A DNA stretch of 64,000 bases from an uncultured Faecalibacterium sp. (lineage in GTDB: Bacteria > Bacillota > Clostridia > Oscillospirales > Ruminococcaceae), in contig UQGD01000008.1 in NCBI GenBank assembly GCA_900540455.1, forward strand, positions 1-64,000. Reading direction: 5' to 3'. Below are positions 24,943 to 33,343 of this stretch, in pieces (positions within the stretch are counted from its first letter, which is position 1; each line of letters starts with the position of its first letter). Under the pieces are notes generated by a model. The model was not told where the DNA came from and made no database searches. It saw nothing but the letters and a program-made list of their open reading frames with translations. Both the position numbers and the translations under genes were made by a program.

Positions 24943-24955
24943 AAATGATACTGCA

Positions 24956-24997
24956 AAAGCACCCCGGAGGAAGCTTCCTCCGGGGTGCTTTGTTTTT
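24956..24997 (+). terminator. Terminator of crr
   Basis: AAAGCACCCCGGAGGAAG and its exact complement make a perfect 36-bp palindrome (24956-24991), followed by GTTTTT. Confidence 0.93.
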
Positions 24998-25462
24998 CAA
25001 CAGAATTTCACAATCCTCCACAAGGCTCGTTTTTCTCTTGGTGAAAATTGCAAAAACGGCTAAAAACACTTTCAAAAAATTGTCACAATTCCGACTTGCA
25101 TTTTACAAATTGTACGGAGAAGTTTCCACCTGTCGAAGCGTGACGGTGGAAAACCCGGTGGAAAGAGTTGAATTCCACCTAAAAAGTGGGCGTGAAATCT
25201 GGACTTTTGCACTTTCTCCACAGAGTTTTCAACATGTTGAAAATGAACGTCCTCTCTACAACTGGTATACAGCCCGGAATGTTGAAAACTTTCTTCTGCA
25301 TAACTGCTGCGCTCTCAAACCATACTATCCTCAATGAGCCTGTAAAAACGGGCGCTGCGGCGAATCTGGGAGATAAGGGGGATCTTGCCGATTTTTCTCG
25401 AACCGGGCGGAATTTTTCCGAACAAACGGGAAAAGCTGTCCAGGAAAAACTGTGCTTTTCTA
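24998..25462. other. Non-coding stretch rich in inverted repeats
   Basis: No convincing gene lies here. TTTCCACC pairs with GGTGGAAA around 25124-25152, and GGTGGAA then pairs with TTCCACC further on (about 25157-25180). A perfect 18-bp palindrome TTTTCAACATGTTGAAAA lies at 25226-25243, and a further GTTGAAAAC copy at about 25279-25288. TTCTCCACA, one base off a DnaA box, lies at about 25214-25222. The AT-rich first part (25020-25120) contrasts with the GC-rich genes around it. It could be a structured RNA or a binding-site array. Its role is unknown. Confidence 0.5.
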
Positions 25463-25491
25463 TGGCAAACAGAGCCGGGGTATGGTATACT
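25463..25491 (+). promoter_or_regulatory. Promoter of rlmB
   Basis: TGGCAA (25463-25468) and TATACT (25486-25491) are 17 bp apart, about 55 bp before the start codon. Confidence 0.45.
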
Positions 25492-25545
25492 TTAACCTGG
25501 ATTATTTTGCAAAAACATCCCCGTTTAGGGAAGGAGAAACATACG

Positions 25546-26352
25546 ATGATGGAAAAGAATACGCCGCGCCGCCCCCGCCGCAGCCCGGAGGAGGCCCCCG
25601 CTAAAAATGAGAGCTTGGTCTACGGCAAAAACCCGGTGGCAGAGCTTTTGAAAAGCGGCTCCGGCGTGGACACCGTGCTTCTGGCCGAGGGAATGGCCCC
25701 GGCAGTGGCCGCTTATTATACCGCCCTTGCAAAAGAGGCCGGGGCCGCCGTCAAGCGGGTCCACCCCAATAAACTGCGCCTGATGACCGGTACCGAGAGC
25801 CACCAGGGTGTGGCGGCTTTTGCCAGCGAGATCGAGTATGTTGCAGTGGAGGATCTGCTGCAGATCGCAAAGGAAAAAGGCGAGCCGCCTTTCCTGGTGC
25901 TGTGCGACGGCCTGGAGGACCCCCACAATCTGGGCGCAGTGATGCGCAGCGCACTGCTGTGCGGCGCCCACGGCATCGTGATCCCGCGGCGGGGCGGTGC
26001 GCAAGTGACCCCGACGGTGCTCAAGTCCAGTGCAGGCGCTGCTGAGCGGCTGCCGGTGGCCCGTGTGGCCAATATTGGCGAGACCATCCGCCGCTTGAAA
26101 GAGCAGGGGGTCTTTGTCTACTGTGCAGATATGGACGGCGTGTCCCTGCATAAATCGGACCTTACCGGCCCGATTGCGCTGGTGATGGGCAGCGAGGGCA
26201 GCGGTGTGTCCCAGCTGGTCAAAAAGCTGTGCGATGGTGTTGTGCGGCTGGATATGGCTGCAGAGGGCACCGGCGTGGACAGCTTCAATGTTTCGGTGGC
26301 AGCGGGTATCATCCTGTATGAGATCCGCACCCAGCGGGCAGCAAAGCTGTAA
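25546..26352 (+). CDS. rlmB: 23S rRNA (guanosine-2'-O-)-methyltransferase RlmB, TrmH family
   Basis: The 268-residue product is a SPOUT-class 2'-O-methyltransferase. After a basic N-terminal tail comes a substrate-binding domain (LVYGKNPVAELLKSG), then the knotted SAM-binding part with DPHNLGAVMRSALLCGAHG, LVMGSEGSGVSQLV and MAAEGTGVDSFNVSVAAGI, the three TrmH motifs. The start ATG 25546 follows GGAAGGAGA; the same frame is open upstream but only through the non-coding stretch. RlmB-type annotation is the usual one for this domain layout; a tRNA target is the main alternative. Confidence 0.9.
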   Translation: MMEKNTPRRPRRSPEEAPAKNESLVYGKNPVAELLKSGSGVDTVLLAEGMAPAVAAYYTALAKEAGAAVKRVHPNKLRLMTGTESHQGVAAFASEIEYVAVEDLLQIAKEKGEPPFLVLCDGLEDPHNLGAVMRSALLCGAHGIVIPRRGGAQVTPTVLKSSAGAAERLPVARVANIGETIRRLKEQGVFVYCADMDGVSLHKSDLTGPIALVMGSEGSGVSQLVKKLCDGVVRLDMAAEGTGVDSFNVSVAAGIILYEIRTQRAAKL

Positions 26353-26418
26353 GCTACATAGGAATACGGCAGTAAGCGGGGAGGATGCCCCCCCTGCTTA
26401 TGACAGGGAGGGACAAGG

Positions 26419-29235
26419 ATGCCGAAAGAAAACCAGCGCCTGACTGGGCGGCACGAGTATACCGCTGAGGAGATCGCGGCGCAGGACGAGAAGTTCAGAA
26501 CCTTTTTTACCACCACCGTAGCCCAGGTGCCGGAGGAGATGACCCGCCGGGACAGCGAGCTGGATCAGCAGCCCAAGGGACTGCTGGCCCGGTTGTTCCA
26601 TAGGGAAAGACCTGCTGCCCCGGACACAGACTCCTGTGAGGACAATACCGGTGAGCTGCTGCTGGGGTGTGAGCCAGAGGAGCAGGAAGCAGATCTGGAA
26701 CTGGTGATCCAGCCCGAGGCGCAGCCGGAGATCAAGATGCCCCGGCAGTCCGCCCCTATCAAAAAAAAGGATGTGGCACCGGCGGTGCGGGCGGTGTCCG
26801 TGCCAAAACTTGACCCGGAACCTGACCCGGAGCCGGTCCCCATGCCGGAACCCGACTCGGAACCGGTCTCCATGCCGGAACCTGACCCGGAGCCGGCTCC
26901 CATGCCGGAACCCGACCCGGAGCCGATCCCCACGCCGGAACCTGACCCGGAGCCGGTCCCCATGCCGGAACCCGATCCGGAACCGGCACCCATGCCCGAA
27001 TCGGACTCGCTGTCCCGTCCCAGGCGGTACACTGGCAGCTCCAGAGGGGCAGTGGCTAGTCCTCGGCCTGCGGCGCAGCGGGTGACCCCCCAGGAGGAGC
27101 AGACTACCCAGAAACTGGACGAGCTGCGTGCGCTGCTGGAGCAGATGAATGGCTCTGCAGCTGCACCTGTAAAGGAAAAACAGCCGGAAACAGAGTCTGC
27201 ACGCCCGACCCTGGTGTTTGCACAGGAGCACCAGCCAGAGGCGCAGCCCACCCGCACCGCTTTCCCGGAGAAAAAAACGGAGCCATCTGCCTCGGCAAAG
27301 CCCCCCCTGCGTTTGTTTGGGGAGCAGGAGCCGCCCCGGGACAAGGACGATACCATGAGCCTGCCGCTGCTGGAGCTGGAAGAGGAGCCTGCGGCTCCCG
27401 CCGCCGCAAAAGCGCGGCAGACCCCGCCGCCTGCAGAGCATGAGGCGCCCGCTTCCTCCGTTTGGAAGGAGAAGCTAGCGGGCTATGCAGCCTCCAAGCA
27501 GGCGGAACCGGAGTTCCCGGATGCACAGACCCCGGAGGAAATGGGGGAAAAACTGCGGCAGATGGGGGCTTCCCTTACATTGCGCTGTGTGCTCAGCGGG
27601 CTGCTGGCGCTGGTGCTGATACAGCTCAGTCTGACGGCCGGGGGCCTGCTGCCCCCGGTGGCCGGGCTGGACCCCATAGCGGCCCCGGCGGCCTTTTACG
27701 GGGTCAACCTGCTGGCTCTGGCGGCAGCCATGGGCGTGGCGTATACCGTTCTGCGGGACGGTCTGGCGGGCCTGCGGGGCACCCCCAGCGCCGAGACGAT
27801 GCCAGCTCTGGCTGCGGTAGCAGCGCTGGTGCAGGCGGCAGTAGCGCTGCTGAACGCCAAAAGCTATGCGTCCAGCGGCATGACCCTGCTGTCCGGTGTG
27901 GCAGCCCTGGGGCTCTGCCTGGCTCTGGTGGGCGGACGTGTGATGCTGTCCGCAGTGGAAGTTGGCCACCGGCTGGCCTCCAGCGGAGAGGACTACCAAG
28001 GCGCTGTGCGCATCAAGGATAAGGACCTGGTGCGCAGCCTGGCGCAGGCCATGGAAGAAAAAGATCCCTGGGTGCTGTTCAGCCGCCCGGTGGAGTGGAG
28101 CGCTGGCTTTGTGGACCAGCATTTTGGAACGCGTGCCAGTGAGCGCCGGACCCGCAAGACCTCCTACATCCTGCTGGGCACAGCGGTGCTCAGCGGACTG
28201 GTGTTCCTGCTGTTTGGCGCAGGCATCAACGGGGCAGCCGCAGCGGCTGCATCGGTGCTGTGTATGGGTGCGCCGCTGTCCTCTACTTTGGTGGCGGCGG
28301 TGGCGGCGCTGCGCTTGCAGCGCACAGCCGCAGCAGCAGGGGCGGTGGTGCCCGGCTGGGCCGCTACAGAGGAACTGGGCGGCATCGACACCGTGCAGCT
28401 GGATGCCGACGACCTGTTTGGTCCGGACAGCGTGAACCTGGAGGATATCCGTATCTTTAAGGGCGGCCGGATCGACCGGGATATCCTGTATACGGCCAGT
28501 GTGCTGAACCAAAGCTGCAACACGCTGCGGGGCTTGTTCCGCCAGATCATTGAGGACCGCACCGATATTTTGTTTCCGGTCAAGGACCTGGAGACCCACC
28601 GGGGTCTGGGCTTTGCCGCTTGGTGCGACAACAACCGCATCCTGCTGGGCAACCGCGCCTATCTGGAACAGGAGGGGGTCCCCCTGCCGGAGCCGGAGTA
28701 TGAGGCCAAGCACTCCCAGAATGGAGCGCTGCAGATCCTGTACCTGGCGGTGTCCGGCAACCTGCACGCCATGTTTGTGCTGCGCTATGTGGGCGGGCGC
28801 AATACCGCCCGTGCTCTGGCCGTGCTTCAGCGGGAGAATATCCGCCTGATGGTCGCTTGCCAGGACCCCAGCCTGACCGCCCGCCATATTGCGGAGGCAT
28901 ACCGCCTGCCGCAGGGGATGGTGATGGTGCTGGCACAGGAGCAGTGGGACGCATTGGCATCTGCTCCCGCCTGCACCAGTGCGGATTGCTGCATGATGCA
29001 CCGCAAGGGTCTGGCCAGCCTGACCGGCGGCCTGGCGGCGGCGGAGACTGCGCAGTCCGCAGAGACCAGCGCTACGACCGTGCAGCTGGCATCGGTGTGG
29101 CTGTCGGTGGCCATTGCACTGCTGCTGACTACGGCGGGCAGCATCGGCGGGCTGTCGGTGGCAGCGGTGCTGATGTACCAGGCCGCATGGAGCGCATTGA
29201 GCATTGCCGTTTGTGCATTCAAGAGCGGACGGTGA
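26419..29235 (+). CDS. Pseudo-P1B-type ATPase with Pro/Glu repeat domain
   Basis: The 938-residue product has a long hydrophilic N-terminus with a repeat (residues 134-193) and then membrane segments from about residue 387. From there it reads like a metal-transporting P-type ATPase with dead motifs. VLCMGAPLSSTLVAAVAALR sits where CPC-ATPases have the CPCALGLATP helix. GGIDTVQLDADDLFG (residues 655-668) sits where VDTVVFDKTGTLT should be, keeping only D662. RILLGNRAYLEQEGVP matches the nucleotide-domain GN-R block, and MVACQDPSLTARHIAEAYRL replaces the TGDN-TA-IA hinge. No TGES motif is seen. ATP hydrolysis is therefore unlikely. The function is unknown; a regulatory or scaffold role is an inference. 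The gene stands alone before a terminator. Confidence 0.72.
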   Translation: MPKENQRLTGRHEYTAEEIAAQDEKFRTFFTTTVAQVPEEMTRRDSELDQQPKGLLARLFHRERPAAPDTDSCEDNTGELLLGCEPEEQEADLELVIQPEAQPEIKMPRQSAPIKKKDVAPAVRAVSVPKLDPEPDPEPVPMPEPDSEPVSMPEPDPEPAPMPEPDPEPIPTPEPDPEPVPMPEPDPEPAPMPESDSLSRPRRYTGSSRGAVASPRPAAQRVTPQEEQTTQKLDELRALLEQMNGSAAAPVKEKQPETESARPTLVFAQEHQPEAQPTRTAFPEKKTEPSASAKPPLRLFGEQEPPRDKDDTMSLPLLELEEEPAAPAAAKARQTPPPAEHEAPASSVWKEKLAGYAASKQAEPEFPDAQTPEEMGEKLRQMGASLTLRCVLSGLLALVLIQLSLTAGGLLPPVAGLDPIAAPAAFYGVNLLALAAAMGVAYTVLRDGLAGLRGTPSAETMPALAAVAALVQAAVALLNAKSYASSGMTLLSGVAALGLCLALVGGRVMLSAVEVGHRLASSGEDYQGAVRIKDKDLVRSLAQAMEEKDPWVLFSRPVEWSAGFVDQHFGTRASERRTRKTSYILLGTAVLSGLVFLLFGAGINGAAAAAASVLCMGAPLSSTLVAAVAALRLQRTAAAAGAVVPGWAATEELGGIDTVQLDADDLFGPDSVNLEDIRIFKGGRIDRDILYTASVLNQSCNTLRGLFRQIIEDRTDILFPVKDLETHRGLGFAAWCDNNRILLGNRAYLEQEGVPLPEPEYEAKHSQNGALQILYLAVSGNLHAMFVLRYVGGRNTARALAVLQRENIRLMVACQDPSLTARHIAEAYRLPQGMVMVLAQEQWDALASAPACTSADCCMMHRKGLASLTGGLAAAETAQSAETSATTVQLASVWLSVAIALLLTTAGSIGGLSVAAVLMYQAAWSALSIAVCAFKSGR
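26818..26997 (+). repeat. Six tandem 30-bp repeats coding EPDPEPVPMP units
   Basis: Six units of 30 bp lie head to tail at 26818, 26848, 26878, 26908, 26938 and 26968. Each codes ten residues of the form EPDPEP(V/A/I)PMP. Units differ by only a few bases, so copy number may vary between strains. Confidence 0.93.
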
Positions 29236-29277
29236 CCTTGGGGCGGGTGCTCGCCGCCTTGAACAAAAAATTCTCAG

Positions 29278-29309
29278 CTGGCCTGTGCATCTGCACGGGC
29301 CAGTTTTTG
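29278..29309 (+). terminator. Terminator of the pseudo-ATPase gene
   Basis: CTGGCCTGTGCA pairs with TGCACGGGCCAG with one wobble pair, followed by TTTTTG. Confidence 0.85.
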
Positions 29310-29328
29310 TGTGGGACACAAACAGAAT

Positions 29329-29368
29329 GCCCCCTGCCGGGACCCGAGGTCTTGGCAGGGGGCGTATT
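29329..29368. terminator. Hairpin terminator between convergent genes
   Basis: GCCCCCTGCC pairs with GGCAGGGGGC (29329-29363). A T-run follows on the plus strand; on the minus strand, after scrK, the T-run is weak. Confidence 0.7.
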
Positions 29369-29389
29369 TTTGCAAAAAGGGGGGGCAGG

Positions 29390-30358
29390 TCAAGCCTGCG
29401 CATCCATCTGTGCCAGAGAGGGGTAGCTGCTCAGTGCGCCGTACTGCTGCACACTGGCGCCGCAGTATCGGTTGGAGAAAGCCAGGTACTGTTCCAGCTG
29501 CGTTTTGCGCAGCTTGGGCAGTGCGGCGGCATCCACGCCGTCCCGGGCCATCTGCCAGAGGAAGGAGCCGATAAAAGCATCGCCGGCGCCGGTGGTATCC
29601 ACCGCTTTGACGGGGGTGCAGGGCGCAAAAGCCTGGGCGCTGCGGGTAAAGGCATAAGCGCCGTTGCTGCCGCAGGTGTATACTACAAGTTGAATATTGC
29701 CAACAAATAACCGGGGCAGAGCCTGCTGGATGTCCTGGCATCCGGTCAGGAACGCCAGCTCCTCGTCCGAGATCTTTACCATGTGGCTGCGGGGCAAAAA
29801 TTGCAGCACAGTCTGGCGCAGCTGCTCCGGGTCCGGCCAGAGGGGGAAACGGAGGTTGGGGTCAAAGCTGAGGATGGCCCCGGCCTCCCGGGCGGCAGCA
29901 ATGGCCGCCAGATGGGCGTACCGCATGGGACTATCCACCAGGGAGACGCTGCAGAAATGCAGGGCAAAGGCCTCCCGGAACCACTCCCGCCGGATCTGAT
30001 CCGGCCGGTACAAAAGGTCTGCGGAGGGTTTGCGGTAAAAGCTGAAGGTGCGGTTTCCGTCCTCCTCCAGGCTGACAAAGGCCAGGGCGGTGTTGGCCTG
30101 GTCCGTAAAGGAGATGTGGCTCACGTCCACGCCGTGACCGGCCAGCTCCTGAACGATCTTGTGGCCAAAGGGGTCCTGCCCCAGCTGGGTCAAAAGTGCG
30201 CTCTGACCGCCCAAACGAGCAAATGCGCCGCAGACATTGGCAGGCGCTCCCCCTACCCGGGGGCTGAAAGAGGGGACCTCCCCAAAGGCACAGCCTGCCC
30301 GGGAGGGGATCATGTCGATCAATGCTTCACCAATGGAAAAAAGGGTCGTACCGGGCAT
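29390..30358 (-). CDS. scrK: Fructokinase ScrK, PfkB family
   Basis: The 322-residue product is a PfkB-type sugar kinase. It has the N-terminal GEALIDMIPS and VGGAPANVCGAFARLGG blocks and the C-terminal ATP-binding and catalytic signature DTTGAGDAFIGSFLW. Placed 31 bp after scrB in the sucrose operon, it most likely phosphorylates the fructose released when sucrose-6-phosphate is cut. Length is normal for fructokinases. Substrate assignment rests on operon context. Confidence 0.92.
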   Translation of the reverse strand: MPGTTLFSIGEALIDMIPSRAGCAFGEVPSFSPRVGGAPANVCGAFARLGGQSALLTQLGQDPFGHKIVQELAGHGVDVSHISFTDQANTALAFVSLEEDGNRTFSFYRKPSADLLYRPDQIRREWFREAFALHFCSVSLVDSPMRYAHLAAIAAAREAGAILSFDPNLRFPLWPDPEQLRQTVLQFLPRSHMVKISDEELAFLTGCQDIQQALPRLFVGNIQLVVYTCGSNGAYAFTRSAQAFAPCTPVKAVDTTGAGDAFIGSFLWQMARDGVDAAALPKLRKTQLEQYLAFSNRYCGASVQQYGALSSYPSLAQMDAQA

Positions 30359-30389
30359 TTTTCTCTGCTCCTTGTATAAATGGTGTGGG

Positions 30390-31796
30390 TTATTCTAATT
30401 CGTATACGGATGCGGCGGCTCCGTCCAGCCGGATGGCCAGCGGCCCTGCGCCGGGGTAATACCGGGTGGAGAACACCGCTTCGCCCTGGTTGAGGAAGAT
30501 CTCCAGCGAGGAGGCATCCCCCCACACATCCAGGCTGCGGCAGGCATCGTCCAGCAGGACTTCCCGCTGGGTGCGTCCGCCGGAGAGCACCGGGTCGGTA
30601 AAGCGCAGCACGCAGCGGCGGTCCGGCTGGGTATAGTGCAGCTCGGCCCCTTGGGCGATGTGCAGGACAAAGCTGCCGCTGACCGGGGCCTGCAAAGCAA
30701 AGCGGGTGCTGGGCAGCAGATGCGCCTGACCGGGAGAAAGGACGGTGCTTTTTTGCCGCAGCGCCAAAAGTTCCGGGGCGGGCTGCTGCAGCAAACGGCC
30801 GTCGGCTCTCCGGGTCAGCACCCGGGGCAGGGTCATGCAGTGCTGCCAGCCGCAGTCCACGGTGGCTTGGTTGCCATAGGGGGCATCCGGCATCCCCATC
30901 CATCCCAGCAGGATGCGGCGGCTGTGCGGCTCGTCTGCAAAGGTTTGGGGGGCGTAAAAGTCAAACCCGCTGTCCAAAGGGTAAAACTGTCCTAAGGCGC
31001 AGTCCTTGGTGCGCCAATCGCCTTCCAGGGCGAAATAGCCGCAGCCATAGACGTTCTGGCAGGGGATGCCCTGGGGGCTGACCAGCAGATACCACCGGCC
31101 GTCCAGACAGAACAGATCCGGACACTCCCACATATAACCAAAAGGCTCCGGGGTGGTCAGGGTGTTGATGTGGTTCCAGTGGAGCTTGTCGGCGCTTTGC
31201 AGCACCAGCACCTCGCCCCGGTCGGTCAGGGTGCGGGCCCCCAGGACCATATAATACTGCCCCTGCCAGGCAAATACTTTGGGGTCCCGCACATGGCAAC
31301 TCAGCCCGGCGGGATAATCCCGATTATACATAAGACATTGCTTGCTGTCCAGGGTCACCCCGTCCCGGCTGACGGCAAGGCACAGGTTGTGGCCCCGCCC
31401 GGCGGTGATATAGTCGTAGGGGCCGGGGTGCTTTACATTGCCGGTGTAGTACAGATACAGGGCTCCGTTTTCCACCAGGGCAGAGCCGGAGTAGGCGCCG
31501 TGGCAGTCAAAGGGCTGGTCCGGATACAGCATGACCGGCAGCGGCTCCCAGTGGATCAGGTCGGTGCTGCGGACATGACCCCAATGCTTGACCCCGCCGG
31601 AAGCATCGAAGGGGCTGTACTGATAAAAGACGTGGTAAGCGCCATCGTAACAGCACAGGCCGTTGGGGTCGTTCAGCCAGCCTACCGGGGGCTGGATGTG
31701 GTAGTGCTGCCGGTGGCAGTCGGCGGCGACGGTGCCAGCGCCCAGCTTTTCCGCCAGGGGGACCAAGCGTTTCAGGTCTCGTTGCAGCGCATTCAT
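30390..31796 (-). CDS. scrB: Sucrose-6-phosphate hydrolase ScrB (GH32)
   Basis: The 468-residue product is a GH32 beta-fructosidase which cuts sucrose-6-phosphate into glucose-6-phosphate and fructose. The three acidic motifs are visible: WLNDPNG with nucleophile D43, VRDPKVF with the transition-state Asp, and MWECPDLF with the acid/base Glu. A C-terminal beta-sandwich follows. There is no signal peptide, in keeping with an intracellular substrate. It starts one base after the scrA stop, so the two are coupled. Confidence 0.94.
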   Translation of the reverse strand: MNALQRDLKRLVPLAEKLGAGTVAADCHRQHYHIQPPVGWLNDPNGLCCYDGAYHVFYQYSPFDASGGVKHWGHVRSTDLIHWEPLPVMLYPDQPFDCHGAYSGSALVENGALYLYYTGNVKHPGPYDYITAGRGHNLCLAVSRDGVTLDSKQCLMYNRDYPAGLSCHVRDPKVFAWQGQYYMVLGARTLTDRGEVLVLQSADKLHWNHINTLTTPEPFGYMWECPDLFCLDGRWYLLVSPQGIPCQNVYGCGYFALEGDWRTKDCALGQFYPLDSGFDFYAPQTFADEPHSRRILLGWMGMPDAPYGNQATVDCGWQHCMTLPRVLTRRADGRLLQQPAPELLALRQKSTVLSPGQAHLLPSTRFALQAPVSGSFVLHIAQGAELHYTQPDRRCVLRFTDPVLSGGRTQREVLLDDACRSLDVWGDASSLEIFLNQGEAVFSTRYYPGAGPLAIRLDGAAASVYELE

Positions 31797-31797
31797 G

Positions 31798-33183
31798 TCA
31801 GTGTACGTCCTCCGGTTTCCAGATGACCCAGGTCACGGCGAAGGAGACGCCGAAAGAAAGGACCATCATCAAGATGTATTGCAGGGGCATATGCAGGTGC
31901 AGCAGCACGCCAAAGATGCCGGTGACACCGGTGCCGGTAGCGCCCAGGCCCACGACGCTGGCGTACAGCGCACCGCAGGCGCCGCCTGCAAGACCGCCGA
32001 TAAAGGGCTTGAAGTACCGCAGGTTCACGCCGAAAATGGCAGGCTCCGTAATGCCCATGCAGGCAGACAGCGCAGAGGGCAGCGCCATGGAGCGCAGCTT
32101 TGCGTCCTTGGTCTTTAAGGCCACCGCCAGAGCGGCGCCGCCCTGTGCGACGTTGGCGGCACTTGCCAGGGGCAGCCAGTAGGTGCAGCCATAGCGGGAC
32201 AGCTGCCCCAGGTCGATCAGCGTGTACATATGGTGGATGCCAGCCACCACGGTGATGGCATACAGGCCGCCCATGACAAAACTGCCCAGGCCAAAGGGCA
32301 GGGTGATCAGCCATTGCACGCCGGTGATGATGCTGTTTTCCAACCCGGTGAACACCGGCCCGATGACCGAGAGGGTCAGATAGCCGGTGACGAACACCGA
32401 CACCAGCGGCGTGACGAACAGGTTGATCATGGCGGGTACGATCTTATGCAGCCGCTTTTCGATCTGGCACATGACCCATACGGCGATGATCACCGGGATC
32501 ACATGCCCCTGGTAGCCCACCAGCGGCACCTCGTACAGACCGCCGAACACCGGCTGCATCACCTCCACGCCGGAGGAGACGGTCCAGGCGTTTTGCAGGT
32601 CGGGGTGGATCATGATCATGCCGATGACCGCCCCCAGGAAAGGGTTGCCCCCAAACACCTTGGCGGCCGAAAAAGCGATCAGAACCGGCAAAAACACATA
32701 GGCTGTGTTGGAAAACAGCTTTGCAAATACAAACAGCGAGCCGGAGGTGTCCAGCTGTACAAAGCCGTTGGCTGCCATGAAGTTCAGCGCTTCCATCAGG
32801 CCCATCAAAAAGCCGGAAGCCACAATAGCGGGGATGATGGGGACAAAGATGTCTCCCAGCGTCTTGATGCCCCGCCGGTACCAGGGGGCACGGGCGGCAG
32901 CCGCCTGCTTGACTGCCTCTTTGCTGGTTTGCTCCATGCCGGTCAGCTGGATAAACGCATCATAAACTTTGTTTACGATGCCGGTGCCAAAGATGATCTG
33001 CAGCTGGCCCTGGGCTTCAAAGACGCCCTTGACCCCTTCTACATTTTCCAGCGCCTTTTTGTCCGTCTTGGTGTTGTCTGCGATCACAAGACGCAGCCGG
33101 GTGGCGCAGTGGGCTGCGGAGAGGATGTTTGCAGGGCCGCCTACACAGTCCAGCACCTGCTGTGCGATTTTAGGGTAGTCCAT
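31798..33183 (-). CDS. scrA: PTS sucrose permease IIBC component ScrA
   Basis: ScrA imports sucrose and phosphorylates it to sucrose-6-phosphate. The 461-residue product has an N-terminal IIB domain with phospho-cysteine C26 (SAAHCATRLRL) and a C-terminal IIC membrane domain with about ten helices and the ACMGITEPAIFGVNLRYFKP substrate motif. No IIA domain is fused, so phosphate must come from a separate IIA protein such as the crr product at 24433. It is the first gene of scrABK, with a palindromic operator about 55 bp upstream. Confidence 0.94.
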   Translation of the reverse strand: MDYPKIAQQVLDCVGGPANILSAAHCATRLRLVIADNTKTDKKALENVEGVKGVFEAQGQLQIIFGTGIVNKVYDAFIQLTGMEQTSKEAVKQAAAARAPWYRRGIKTLGDIFVPIIPAIVASGFLMGLMEALNFMAANGFVQLDTSGSLFVFAKLFSNTAYVFLPVLIAFSAAKVFGGNPFLGAVIGMIMIHPDLQNAWTVSSGVEVMQPVFGGLYEVPLVGYQGHVIPVIIAVWVMCQIEKRLHKIVPAMINLFVTPLVSVFVTGYLTLSVIGPVFTGLENSIITGVQWLITLPFGLGSFVMGGLYAITVVAGIHHMYTLIDLGQLSRYGCTYWLPLASAANVAQGGAALAVALKTKDAKLRSMALPSALSACMGITEPAIFGVNLRYFKPFIGGLAGGACGALYASVVGLGATGTGVTGIFGVLLHLHMPLQYILMMVLSFGVSFAVTWVIWKPEDVH

Positions 33184-33239
33184 ATTCCGCTTCTCCTTTA
33201 CAATAGATCCAAAGGTTCTTCTTCATTTGCCTTGCTTTT

Positions 33240-33253
33240 TGAAATCGATTTCA
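33240..33253. promoter_or_regulatory. Palindromic operator before scrA (ScrR or CcpA site)
   Basis: TGAAATCGATTTCA is a perfect 14-bp palindrome between the -10 and the scrA start. It fits a LacI-family operator for the ScrR encoded next door and also fits the cre consensus for CcpA. The sequence alone cannot tell them apart. Confidence 0.8.
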
Positions 33254-33262
33254 TCTGCCCTC

Positions 33263-33291
33263 ATTATACGGCAACACCCTCAAAAATTCCA
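33263..33291 (-). promoter_or_regulatory. Promoter of scrABK
   Basis: On the minus strand TATAAT (33263-33268) is a clear -10; the best -35 at 17 bp is TGGAAT (33286-33291). The palindromic operator lies just downstream. Confidence 0.55.
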
Positions 33292-33343
33292 TTCGCAGGG
33301 GGGACAAAATTTGGGTATCACGGGTTATTGATTTCACAAGGTT

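Noticed and set aside
24998..25462. Possible chromosome origin (AT-rich, near-DnaA box, repeats)
   Set aside because: Only one near-match to a DnaA box and no dnaA, dnaN, rpmH or recF nearby. Kept only as an unexplained non-coding region.
26818..26997. CRISPR array
   Set aside because: The 30-bp repeats are directly adjacent with no spacers and lie in frame inside a gene.
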